Source of the DNA: an uncultured Anaeroplasmataceae bacterium | GTDB lineage: Bacteria; Bacillota_I; Bacilli_A; Acholeplasmatales; Anaeroplasmataceae | Reading direction: 5' to 3' | Length of the DNA: 64,000 nt | Assembly: GCA_910579215.1 (NCBI GenBank) | Contig: CAJTTN010000004.1 | Coordinates: forward strand, 62,001 to 126,000 | Shown: in pieces, positions 54,844 to 62,067 of the stretch | How the letters are laid out: the number at the start of each line of letters is the position of its first letter | Position numbering within the stretch: the stretch's first letter is position 1 | Position numbers and translations under genes: made by a program | The notes under the pieces: model-generated | What the model was told of the DNA's origin: nothing | Databases searched by the model: none | Seen by the model: the letters and a program-made list of their open reading frames with translations, nothing else

Positions 54844-56634
54844 TTGTGTGGAATATTTTATAAGAGTAATTTTTACACAAAAACTGATGAGAAAAGATTT
54901 ATTAAGGCCTGTAATCTTTTAAATCATAGAGGCCCTGATGATTATGGATTTTTATTTAATCAGGAGCATTCCTTTGGACACAAGAGATTGGCAATTCGAG
55001 AGGTTCTAAAGGCAAAACAGCCTATGAGTATTTTAAACGATCATTTAATATACAATGGAGAATTATATAATCAGGATGACTTATTACCAAAATTAGATGC
55101 ACCCTTAGAATTTAATAGTGATACACTTTTATTATTAAAATTATTAATGAAATATAAGGAAGACATTTTAAAGGAATTAAATGGTATATTTGCGTTTGTA
55201 TATACACATTTAGATGAAGTGCTTATTGTTAGAGATATGTTTGGTGTAAAGCCACTATATTATACTTTATATCATAATGATATCATTGTTGCCTCGGAAA
55301 TGAAATCTATTTTAGCCTATACGAATGAAAGAGTTGTGGATAAAGAGGGATTATGTGAGCTGTTAGGAATGGGACCATCCCATAGTCAATCCAAAACGGT
55401 CTTTAAGGGAATTTATGAATTAAAGCCAGGACATTACTTGAAATTTAAAAAGGGACAGTCTATAGAGGATCATACATATTACCAGCTAGAGGCAAAGCCG
55501 TTTCATTTAAATTATGAAGAAACTAAAAATAGAGTTAGATATTTATTGGATAAAGCAATCGTAAGGCAAATGGTATCCGATGTTGGACTTTCAACACTTT
55601 TATCAGGTGGCCTAGATTCCTCTATCATATCTACAATAGTGGCTAAAAATAAAGAGAAGCTAGATACTTATAGTATATCCTATGAGAAATCAGAATTTAA
55701 AGAGAATGCCTTTGAACGATCTAAGGATTCGGATTTTACTCACTTGGTGAGTGATGCAATTGGCTCTGTTCAGCATGATATAGTTACAGATAATAAAACC
55801 TTAGTAGAGGGCTTACGAAAAGTAGTATTAATGAGAGATACTCCAGGTATGACAGATATTGATTCCTCTATGTACTATCTTACCGAGGCGATTAGAAAGG
55901 ATCATGCGTTATCCATGTCTGGAGAATGCTCAGATGAAATTTTTGGAGGATATCCTTGGTTTTATGAGAAAAAAAGAAAGCTTACTACCTTTCCTTGGAT
56001 TAGAAACTTAGATTATAAGGAAAGTCTGTTAAATGAAAAATGTAGGAGTATTCTTAAGTTAAAGGAATATGTGATGAAGGAATTTGATATGGCGATAAAA
56101 GAAGCGCCAACGCTTAGTACGGATTCTAAAACAACAATACGAGATCGTCAGCTAACCTACATTAATATAAAATATTTTATGACAAATCTTCTAGATAGAA
56201 AAGACAGAATCTCTATGGAGTCATCCCTAGAGGTAAGAGTTCCATTTTGTGATAAGGACTTAGTAGACTTCCTATATAATGTTCCTTTTAAATATAAATA
56301 TAAGAATAAGACGGAAAAGAAACTTTTAAGAGATGCCTATAAGGGAACTGTAATTGATGAGGTTATTGAAAGAAAGAAAAGTCCTTATCCTAAAAGTAAT
56401 TCAAAAGAATATCATGAAGAGGTAGTAAAGCTTCTAAGAGAGGTATTAGAAGATAAAAGTAGTGTACTATATGAAATCTTTGATATAAATAAAATTGAGG
56501 ATATATTAAATAGTGAAGAGGAGCTTGAGGTTCCTTGGTATGGTCAGCTCATGCGTAAGACAGCGTTTCTAGCTTACCTTTATCAAATAGATTATTGGTT
56601 TAAAACCTACAAAATAAAATTGGAGATTGAGTAA
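54844..56634 (+). CDS. asnB: Asparagine synthase (glutamine-hydrolysing)
   Basis: 596 residues. It makes asparagine from aspartate, glutamine and ATP in the cytoplasm. The start codon is TTG, fixed by two facts: AGGAAGTGAT lies just upstream, and the next codon is Cys2, the class II amidotransferase nucleophile (MCGIF), which must be exposed by Met removal. Other glutaminase motifs are NHRGPDD, GHKRLAI and NGELYN. The synthetase domain has the PP-loop LSGGLDSS (about 253-260) and CSDEIFGGYPW. The length fits AsnB. The next gene starts 2 nt after its stop, so they share an mRNA. Confidence 0.94.
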   Translation: MCGIFYKSNFYTKTDEKRFIKACNLLNHRGPDDYGFLFNQEHSFGHKRLAIREVLKAKQPMSILNDHLIYNGELYNQDDLLPKLDAPLEFNSDTLLLLKLLMKYKEDILKELNGIFAFVYTHLDEVLIVRDMFGVKPLYYTLYHNDIIVASEMKSILAYTNERVVDKEGLCELLGMGPSHSQSKTVFKGIYELKPGHYLKFKKGQSIEDHTYYQLEAKPFHLNYEETKNRVRYLLDKAIVRQMVSDVGLSTLLSGGLDSSIISTIVAKNKEKLDTYSISYEKSEFKENAFERSKDSDFTHLVSDAIGSVQHDIVTDNKTLVEGLRKVVLMRDTPGMTDIDSSMYYLTEAIRKDHALSMSGECSDEIFGGYPWFYEKKRKLTTFPWIRNLDYKESLLNEKCRSILKLKEYVMKEFDMAIKEAPTLSTDSKTTIRDRQLTYINIKYFMTNLLDRKDRISMESSLEVRVPFCDKDLVDFLYNVPFKYKYKNKTEKKLLRDAYKGTVIDEVIERKKSPYPKSNSKEYHEEVVKLLREVLEDKSSVLYEIFDINKIEDILNSEEELEVPWYGQLMRKTAFLAYLYQIDYWFKTYKIKLEIE

Positions 56635-56636
56635 AT

Positions 56637-56966
56637 TTGGAAAACTTAGATTTTGTGTCTAAATTATTAAATGAAAGGATTATGCTTGGGAAAAAAGAAG
56701 ATATAACAGAAAATTTAAGCATAGTTCCAGTATATAAGGTAAAAGTTAATTTCTTTAATGTAAATACAGATATAAAGGATACAGCAGGAGATGGAAGTAA
56801 TATTAATTTGTTGATTACACCTGTATGTATATTACAAATTAAAAATGAGGATATTACAATTTTGAAATTTGATGATAAAGCTCCAAAGGAAGATTTCTTT
56901 GATATTATTCCTAGCTTAATATCAAATATTAATGTAAATGATGTTCTTAAAGGCTTGAAAATATAA
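56637..56966 (+). CDS. Short GerW/YtfJ-like protein
   Basis: 109 residues from a TTG start 2 nt after the asparagine synthase stop; GGAG lies about 11 nt upstream, inside that gene, so the exact start is uncertain. The pattern matches the GerW/YtfJ family: an initial IMLGKKEDI..NLSIVPVYKVKV strand block, a short glycine-containing loop, then LLITPVCILQIKNEDITIL and DIIPSLISNI. In Bacillus the family member acts in spore germination. Here the glycine-rich loop is much reduced and replaced by DTAGDGSN. There is no other spore gene in view, so a spore role cannot be claimed. Family call is from motif pattern. Confidence 0.65.
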   Translation: MENLDFVSKLLNERIMLGKKEDITENLSIVPVYKVKVNFFNVNTDIKDTAGDGSNINLLITPVCILQIKNEDITILKFDDKAPKEDFFDIIPSLISNINVNDVLKGLKI

Positions 56967-56981
56967 TAACTAAGAATAATT

Positions 56982-57016
56982 AAGCTTGTTGACAAAGTAG
57001 TTGGCAAGCTTTTTTT
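56982..57016 (+). terminator. Terminator after the GerW-like gene
   Basis: A 12-bp stem (AAGCTTGTTGAC with GTTGGCAAGCTT, several G-U pairs) with loop AAAGTA, ending in a run of seven Ts. Confidence 0.9.
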
Positions 57017-57030
57017 GAATGTCTATTAGG

Positions 57031-57059
57031 TTGAAAAACATATATTTTTAGTTTATAAT
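57031..57059 (+). promoter_or_regulatory. Promoter of the subtilisin-like protease
   Basis: TTGAAA (57,031-57,036), 17 bp, TATAAT (57,054-57,059). The start codon is 33 bp downstream of the -10 and is preceded by GAGGGAGAT. Confidence 0.8.
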
Positions 57060-57092
57060 ATATTTATATTAAAAGGAAAAGAGGGAGATAAA

Positions 57093-58511
57093 ATGAAAAA
57101 GAAATTAATATGGTTAGGACTTCTTGCATTAATGTTTTTTACAGGAGGAATGATAACCTCCTATGCAAGTTTTCAAGATGTTTATTATCCCGGTTGTAAT
57201 ACAGAACCTTTTTATGTAGTTGGAAAACAATGGGGATTAGACAAGATTCAAATTGAAAAAGCATGGGAAAAAACTGTAGGTAAAAGAGAAATAAAAGTAG
57301 GAGTAATTGATACAGGAATAGATATCACTCATGGTGATTTGAATAATTGTGTTGATAGAGAATTAAGTAAATCTTTTTTAGATAAAAATGAAAGTTTTGA
57401 GGGAAGAGATGCTTACGGAAATCCGATACCTCGCTATGATGATCCTTTTTATGATATAAGTGGTCATGGAACACACGTGTCAGGAATAATAGCTGCAGAC
57501 TCTAATAATAGCTATGGTATGGTTGGGGTAGCACCAAATATAACTTTAGTATCATTAAGAGTAACAAACATTAATGAAAAAAATGATTTAAAAGATGTTG
57601 AAGAAGCAATACTATATGCAGAGGAAATAGGAATTGATATTCTTAATTATAGTGCTGGTGGGCAATATTCTAAAGATGTTGAAGATGCGATAAAAAACTT
57701 TTCAGGATTGTTTGTCTGTGCAGCAGGTAATAGTTATCAAAATAATGATAAATTAGGACATTATCCCTCCAACCTTAAACTGTCAAATTTAATAGCAGTT
57801 GGAGCCTCCGATGAAAATGATCAAATTTGGAAGAGCAAAGAAACCTCTGGAGGAAGCAATTATGGCTTGAAAAATGTGGATTTGTTTGCTCCAGGAGATA
57901 ATATTATAAGCACATATCCTATTATGATATGTGATGGAACTTATAGAACAAAATATCTAGATAGTTATCATGATGATTATCACATAGAGGATGGATTTCA
58001 TTATTCTACGGGGACATCTATGGCAGCACCTTTTGTGACCGCAGTTGCTGCATTATTACTATCTAGCGACTATTCTTATACTCCAGAAGCGTTAAAAACT
58101 ATAATTTTGGATAGTGTAGATAGAGTTGATGGATTGAAGAACTATTGTGTGTCTGGAGGAAGGTTAAATGCTGAAAAAGCCTTAAAAAATAGTACGCATA
58201 TGCATAAATTTAAAGTTAGCTATTTGAATAGCGAAAGACACATAAAGAACTGTAGCTGTGGTTTAACATCAGGATCCGCTGAATTGCATTATGTGACTAA
58301 AGAGATATATGATAGAAATCCATCTAGTGTAATCTGTTTAGGTTGTTTGAAAAAATTAGATTTAAGCAAAGATTTTGTAAGTATTATTCGTAGTAAATTA
58401 AAAACTAAAAAAATTACAGAAAATGGCAGTTATACACTACCAAATGGAATTGTAGTATTAGTAGAGGAAGATATAGAAGCATATAAAGAAGGAACACTTA
58501 TCTTCTATTAA
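57093..58511 (+). CDS. Exported subtilisin-like serine protease with Cys-rich tail
   Basis: 472 residues with a signal peptide ending about SYA (residue 25). The S8 catalytic triad is complete: Asp73 (VIDTGID), His125 (GHGTHVSG) and Ser309 (GTSMAAPFV), with oxyanion Asn213 (AAGNS). There is almost no propeptide between the signal and the catalytic domain. After residue about 365 comes an unusual C-terminal region with CSCG and CLGC pairs plus nearby His residues, which could bind zinc or form disulfides. The region ends with a beta-rich segment (NGSYTLPNGIVVLVEEDIEA). It has its own promoter. The small lipoprotein gene follows after 30 bp, so they are probably co-transcribed. Substrate unknown. 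Confidence 0.92.
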   Translation: MKKKLIWLGLLALMFFTGGMITSYASFQDVYYPGCNTEPFYVVGKQWGLDKIQIEKAWEKTVGKREIKVGVIDTGIDITHGDLNNCVDRELSKSFLDKNESFEGRDAYGNPIPRYDDPFYDISGHGTHVSGIIAADSNNSYGMVGVAPNITLVSLRVTNINEKNDLKDVEEAILYAEEIGIDILNYSAGGQYSKDVEDAIKNFSGLFVCAAGNSYQNNDKLGHYPSNLKLSNLIAVGASDENDQIWKSKETSGGSNYGLKNVDLFAPGDNIISTYPIMICDGTYRTKYLDSYHDDYHIEDGFHYSTGTSMAAPFVTAVAALLLSSDYSYTPEALKTIILDSVDRVDGLKNYCVSGGRLNAEKALKNSTHMHKFKVSYLNSERHIKNCSCGLTSGSAELHYVTKEIYDRNPSSVICLGCLKKLDLSKDFVSIIRSKLKTKKITENGSYTLPNGIVVLVEEDIEAYKEGTLIFY

Positions 58512-58541
58512 GGAAATATATTAGAATTGAGGAAAGATAGA

Positions 58542-59021
58542 ATGATAAAAAAAGTTTTATTTATACTACTTGAAGGTATTATTTCATTAAGTATATTAGT
58601 GTCTTGTAAGAATGATTATGCAAATAAAATGTTTGAGATATATCTAAATGAGCCAGATAAAATGATATCACCAAATGCGAATATAATTCCATTAGGGCAG
58701 TATGGAACAAGCTATGTAGCTTGCTTTCATGAAAAGCATGGAGGAGATGGACATATCCCTACTTTACACGGCTATACCATTGGAGAGTATTGGATTAGAA
58801 TCCCTTGTCCTATGACATGGATTTGTGTGTATAACCAGAAAACAAATGAATTATTACATATAAGTGATGCTTATGAAGCAGGGTGGATTAATGATGATGA
58901 TTTGTTACATATTTTCTATGAATACGATCAAGCAAGTGAGCAATTCACAGGTCACGATTGGCAGAAAAGTGAAGAATTCATATGGGATTTAGAAAGATAT
59001 AGAAAAAAGAAAAGGATTTAA
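58542..59021 (+). CDS. Small lipoprotein of unknown function, copy 1
   Basis: 159 residues from the ATG at 58,542; the ribosome site GAGGAAAG stands 6 nt before it, and the in-frame TTG at 58,527 lies upstream of that site. A short hydrophobic signal ends in the lipobox LVSC, so it is predicted to be lipid-anchored outside the membrane. The mature part is acidic and aromatic with two further cysteines close together or nearby (VACFHEKH, IPCPMTWICVYN) and an Asp-rich stretch, INDDDLLHIFYEYD. I recognise no family. A near-identical copy lies 2238 bp downstream and a truncated third copy near 62,200. Confidence 0.75.
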   Translation: MIKKVLFILLEGIISLSILVSCKNDYANKMFEIYLNEPDKMISPNANIIPLGQYGTSYVACFHEKHGGDGHIPTLHGYTIGEYWIRIPCPMTWICVYNQKTNELLHISDAYEAGWINDDDLLHIFYEYDQASEQFTGHDWQKSEEFIWDLERYRKKKRI

Positions 59022-59274
59022 ATGAAGTAGTATCAAAGAATCTTCACAATCAAAAATCATAAGAACAGATACTATCAAAGTATTAAGGTGTATTAAAAAA
59101 ACGTTAAACAATTTGCAAATCTTACTCAAGTAGAATAGAAAAAGTATAGTTAAATATTAATTACTTAAATATTTCTTACAAGCAATAGTTTTAATAAAAT
59201 GACAATTTTAATTTGTAATAACAATTAATAATGCAAAAGATTAATAGTATAATATTAATTTTTTATATAAAATA
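59022..59274. other. AT-rich gene-free spacer before the ATPase gene
   Basis: No ORF or clear terminator is seen. The only structure is an ATGCAAAA/TTTTGCAT inverted repeat (59,231-59,238 and 59,281-59,288), whose right arm lies inside the promoter spacer, and an ATTAAT pair between the arms. Confidence 0.5.
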
Positions 59275-59303
59275 TTGATATTTTGCATTAAAAAGTATAT
59301 AAT
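59275..59303 (+). promoter_or_regulatory. Promoter of the ATPase gene
   Basis: TTGATA (59,275-59,280), 17 bp, TATAAT (59,298-59,303), followed by TAGGAG and the ATG at 59,328. The right arm of an 8-bp inverted repeat (TTTTGCAT) lies between the two hexamers, a position suited to a repressor. Confidence 0.72.
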
Positions 59304-59327
59304 TATACTGAAAGTAGGAGAAATACT

Positions 59328-60764
59328 ATGTCTATATTTACAGAAGAAAATATTTTAAATTTACTTTATTCTTATAATTCATGGTGGAAAACAGGAGTTA
59401 TGCAAAAGGAGTTTGATAAACCTTTTAAGAGAGTACCATTTTATGATGCGGAAAAATCCTTTAGAAGTGAAATTAGAAGAACAGTTCTATTGAGCGGAGC
59501 AAGAAGAACAGGAAAAACTACAATAATGTATCAAATGATTTCAAAATTATTGGATGAAGGAATATCTCCAAAGAATATTTTATTTATATCCTTTGATCAT
59601 CCATTACTTAAGATGTGTAGTATAGATAATGTATTAAAGATATATACTTCATATATTTCTTCAGATAAGAATATATACTGCTTTTTTGATGAAATTCAAT
59701 ATTCAGATAATTGGAATAGTTGGCTAAAAATTTTATATGATACTTCCCCAAATATAAAAATAATGGCAACAGGCTCTGCAAGTCCTGTATTAGAAGACAA
59801 AGCAAAGGAAAGTGGGTTAGGAAGATGGATAACTATTCAAGTGCCAACGTTAACATTTTATGAGTATTGTCAATTATTAGATATAGAAAAGCCAGAATTA
59901 CCTAAAAATATTAAACCAACACAGTTATATTCTCTTTCTCAGCAAGAACAAACAGATATTGTAAAAAAGTTATCATTTTTACAATCCCATTTTATTCGTT
60001 ATTTACAAGTTGGTGGGTTTCCAGAGCTTGCATTATCTAAAGATGATATTTATGCTCAAAGAGTACTAAGAGAAGATATTGTAGATAAAGCAATTAAAAG
60101 AGATATTCCAGCAATATACTCCATTAGAAATATCAATGATGTAGAAAAAGTGTTTTTATATTTATGTTATAACTCATCTAACATTATTAATCTTCAAACA
60201 ATATGCAAAGAATTACAAGTAAATAGAATCACCTTAGAAAAATATATTAATTATTTGGAAAGTGCTAATTTGATTTATATAAGCCATTTAGTAAATATTG
60301 GATCAAAGCAATTACTAAAATCACAAAATAAAATTTACATTTCAGATGCAGCAATAAGAAATGCAGTATTATTAAAAGATGATATTACTAGTGATGCAAC
60401 AGAATTGGGAATTATTGCAGAAACAGCCGTTTATAAACACATAAGGGCTTTTAGTTATAATAGTCTTGCCGAGGTTGGGTATTATAGAGGTGGTAATAAA
60501 GATAAAGAAATTGATATTGTAGTTAATTACCATAAGGACTTCCAGCCTATAATGATAGAAGTGAAATACAGAGAAGATTCAAAAATAACAGAGAAAGATT
60601 TGATTGTAGAAGAATCAAATCCTTCACGTCCTAATTTAGTTATAACTAAGAAAATTGATGATTTTGGTTTATTTCATTTTTCAAACAATAAAGATATCTA
60701 TAAAATTCCAGCACCTGTTTTCTTGTATTTATTAGGATATGTTGAGAGTAATAAGTTTAAATAA
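59328..60764 (+). CDS. AAA_14/DUF4143-type ATPase
   Basis: 478 residues. Walker A GARRTGKT is at 57-64, Walker B CFFDEIQ at about 118-124 (Asp121, Glu122), and a sensor ATGSAS at about 147-152. The C-terminal half has the DUF4143 pattern, with a winged-helix-like stretch (LQTICKELQVNRITLEKYI). It ends in an EIDIVV ... IMIEVKYR motif resembling a PD-(D/E)xK nuclease core. These predicted ATPases are common in gut bacteria and often scattered among accessory genes; their role is unknown. Its own promoter is present. The next lipoprotein copy begins within 16 bp of its stop, and the 481-bp repeats flank it on both sides. Confidence 0.88.
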   Translation: MSIFTEENILNLLYSYNSWWKTGVMQKEFDKPFKRVPFYDAEKSFRSEIRRTVLLSGARRTGKTTIMYQMISKLLDEGISPKNILFISFDHPLLKMCSIDNVLKIYTSYISSDKNIYCFFDEIQYSDNWNSWLKILYDTSPNIKIMATGSASPVLEDKAKESGLGRWITIQVPTLTFYEYCQLLDIEKPELPKNIKPTQLYSLSQQEQTDIVKKLSFLQSHFIRYLQVGGFPELALSKDDIYAQRVLREDIVDKAIKRDIPAIYSIRNINDVEKVFLYLCYNSSNIINLQTICKELQVNRITLEKYINYLESANLIYISHLVNIGSKQLLKSQNKIYISDAAIRNAVLLKDDITSDATELGIIAETAVYKHIRAFSYNSLAEVGYYRGGNKDKEIDIVVNYHKDFQPIMIEVKYREDSKITEKDLIVEESNPSRPNLVITKKIDDFGLFHFSNNKDIYKIPAPVFLYLLGYVESNKFK

Positions 60765-60779
60765 ATGAGGAAAGATAGA

Positions 60780-61253
60780 ATGATAAAAAAAGTTTTATTT
60801 ATACTACTTGAAGGTATTATTTCATTAAGTATATTAGCGTCTTGTAAGAATGATTATGCAAATAAAATGTTTGAGATATATCTAAATGAGCCAGATAAAA
60901 TGATATCACCAAATGCGAATATAATTCCATTAGGGCAGTATGGAACAAGCTATGTAGCTTGCTTTCATGAAAAGCATGAAGGAGATGGACATATCCCAAC
61001 TTTACGAGGCTATACCATTGGAGAGTATTGGATTAGAATCCCTTGTCCTATGACATGGATTTGTGTGTATAACCAAAAAACAAATGAATTATTACATATA
61101 AGTGATGCTTATGAAGCAGGGTGGATTAATGATGATGATTTGTTACATATTTTCTATGAATACGATCAAGCAAGTGAGCAATTTACAGGTCACGATTGGC
61201 AGAAAAGTGAAGAATTCATATGGGATTTAGAAAGATATAGAAAAAAAGAATAA
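60780..61253 (+). CDS. Small lipoprotein of unknown function, copy 2
   Basis: 157 residues, nearly identical to the copy at 58,542. The lipobox is LASC instead of LVSC. Further changes are G to E (KHGGDG becomes KHEGDG) and H to R. One extra A in the final A-run shifts the frame, so the tail is RKKE instead of RKKKRI. The start is set at the ATG after GAGGAAAG. An ATG at 60,765 is also in frame but lies before the ribosome site and is TTG in copy 1. The ATPase stop is 15 bp upstream, so both are read from the ATPase promoter. Confidence 0.75.
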   Translation: MIKKVLFILLEGIISLSILASCKNDYANKMFEIYLNEPDKMISPNANIIPLGQYGTSYVACFHEKHEGDGHIPTLRGYTIGEYWIRIPCPMTWICVYNQKTNELLHISDAYEAGWINDDDLLHIFYEYDQASEQFTGHDWQKSEEFIWDLERYRKKE

Positions 61254-61442
61254 ATCTGAATCCTATCAAAAATTTTAATTACCTAAAATAAATGATTTTT
61301 TAGATAATTTATGATAATAAAAAAGAAATCATTTTATAATAGAATAGACAAAAATGCTAAATACTATTTAATTTCTATGAATAATTATTAACTTTATTCA
61401 TCTGTTTTAAAGATGAAAGAATTGAATTTATAGAAAAATCGT
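61254..61442. other. AT-rich gene-free stretch
   Basis: No coding or RNA feature is convincing. AAATGATTT/AAATCATTT arms (61,290-61,298 and 61,326-61,334) with a 27-nt gap are too loose to call a terminator. Confidence 0.4.
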
Positions 61443-61649
61443 TTGTTGGGAAAAATCAAAAGAACAAATAAGCTGTGTATCAACCTAAGAGACTTAACCT
61501 TCAATAACCAAAAGCTTTATGATTCCACCTTCCTAAGCTATGCCAATGAACAAAAGAAAAACAAAGTTTTTAAAGAATTAGATACCTTCACAAGTCTAAC
61601 TTCAAGTATAGAAGAGTTAGATAAATATAGTTCTAGGTTTTATAATTAA
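61443..61649 (+). CDS. Possible small ORF, may be spurious or a gene remnant
   Basis: 68 codons from a TTG with no clear ribosome site; a stop lies 12 bp upstream in frame. Composition is plausible for a soluble protein (CINLRDLTFNNQKLYDSTF, ELDKYSSRFYN) but no family is recognised. It sits among repeat debris, so a decayed gene end is as likely as a real gene. Confidence 0.22.
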   Translation: MLGKIKRTNKLCINLRDLTFNNQKLYDSTFLSYANEQKKNKVFKELDTFTSLTSSIEELDKYSSRFYN

Positions 61650-61682
61650 ATTAATCAAAAATGAGAAAAAGTTATATTTTTA

Positions 61683-61711
61683 TTGCATATATGTTAGTAT
61701 TGGTATATAAT
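61683..61711 (+). promoter_or_regulatory. Promoter of the convergent antisense RNA
   Basis: TTGCAT (61,683-61,688), 17 bp, TATAAT (61,706-61,711). No ribosome site or ORF follows before a terminator at 61,782, which points to a non-coding transcript. Confidence 0.7.
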
Positions 61712-61717
61712 AAAGAT

Positions 61718-61830
61718 GTAAGAAATATAATAAAAAAAACAAGGCTAGGTAAAACTATCTGGTTTTGTTTATTTTCCGTATAATTCTACCTATTTTGCTT
61801 GGTGGCTATAGGTAGAATTTTCTTTTTCTT
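61718..61830 (+). ncRNA. Predicted ~110-nt antitoxin RNA (type I TA)
   Basis: From the promoter at 61,683 transcription would start near 61,718 and end at the terminator hairpin 61,782-61,819 plus T-run. The RNA overlaps the 3' end of the minus-strand peptide gene, including about its last 13 codons. Its 5' half folds as a stem, 61,737-61,750 with 61,757-61,770, that depends on several G-U pairs. The complementary strand has A-C mismatches at those places and folds less well. The layout resembles antisense RNAs of type I toxins such as txpA/RatA and bsrG/SR4. Transcription is predicted, not observed. Confidence 0.6.
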
Positions 61831-61834
61831 TAAT
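61782..61834 (+). terminator. Terminator of the antisense RNA, inside the peptide gene end
   Basis: AATTCTACCTA (61,782-61,792) pairs with TAGGTAGAATT (61,809-61,819) plus one more T-A pair, with a 14-nt loop, followed by a T-rich tract (TTTTCTTTTTCTTT). On the minus strand the same stem spans the end and stop codon of the peptide gene. Confidence 0.75.
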
Positions 61835-61924
61835 TACTTTTTTAACTCGATGAAATGTAATAACAGTATTAACTACCGCATTAATTAACACAAGTATTTG
61901 AGTGATTACAGATAGAATATTCAT
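61790..61924 (-). CDS. 44-residue hydrophobic peptide, candidate type I toxin
   Basis: Too short for usual gene callers. A perfect AAGGAGG (61,934-61,940) stands 9 nt before the ATG. The peptide starts MNILSVITQILVLINAVV; residues about 3-24 form one membrane helix. A basic and polar tail follows (FHRVKKVIKEKE, ending SHQAK). Size, a single helix and a charged tail fit membrane-acting type I toxins (Fst, TxpA, BsrG class), though I do not recognise a specific family. The leader can hide the ribosome site: TCCTTA (complement of 61,959-61,964) pairs with TAAGGA of the site. The 3' end is overlapped by a convergent RNA. The upstream minus promoter is at 62,039-62,067; mRNA would end in the T-run complementary to 61,732-61,739. 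A phage-type holin-like peptide is the alternative. Confidence 0.68.
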   Translation of the reverse strand: MNILSVITQILVLINAVVNTVITFHRVKKVIKEKENSTYSHQAK

Positions 61925-62038
61925 GCTATCCTTCCTCCTTAATCACAGGCAAATCCCATAAGGAACAACCCTGCAAGATTCCAGATAGCTACCTAGCCTT
62001 GCCCAAGGCATGACCTTGTAGTCTTAAAGACCAATCAC

Positions 62039-62067
62039 ATTTAACCACATTTCGACTAATTTTACAA
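62039..62067 (-). promoter_or_regulatory. Promoter of the small peptide gene
   Basis: On the minus strand, TTGTAA (complement of 62,062-62,067), 17 bp, then TTAAAT (62,039-62,044) preceded by TGG as an extended -10. Start near 62,032 would give a ~108-nt structured leader, long for a 44-codon gene and typical of type I toxins. Confidence 0.5.

Larger units (their letters stand above)
58528..61246 (+). repeat. Two direct 481-bp repeats flanking the ATPase gene
   Basis: 58,528-59,008 and 60,766-61,246 are direct copies, offset 2238 bp, differing at about half a dozen bases by eye. They start at the ribosome site TGAGGAAAG and end in the A-run near the gene end. No transposase or terminal inverted repeats were seen, so segmental duplication or recombination is more likely than transposition. 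Confidence 0.9.
61740..62001. repeat. Inverted repeat enclosing the small peptide gene
   Basis: The left arm 61,740-61,762 has CAAGGCTAGGT then AAAA then CTATCTGG. The right arm 61,981-62,001, read on the minus strand, has CAAGGCTAGGT then AG then CTATCTGG. Nineteen bases match. On the peptide mRNA the right arm is in the 5' leader and the left arm in the 3' trailer, so the two ends can pair. Confidence 0.85.

Noticed and set aside
58528..61246. Composite transposon formed by the lipoprotein copies
   Set aside because: No transposase, terminal inverted repeats or target-site duplications were seen.
60765..61253. ATG at 60,765 as start of lipoprotein copy 2
   Set aside because: It precedes the GAGG ribosome site and is a TTG in copy 1; the ATG at 60,780 gives a normal lipoprotein signal.
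61290..61334. Terminator after lipoprotein copy 2
   Set aside because: Arms of 9 bp are separated by 27 nt with no T-run.
61443..61649. 68-codon ORF as a confident gene
   Set aside because: TTG start without a ribosome site, no recognised family; kept only as a low-confidence entry.
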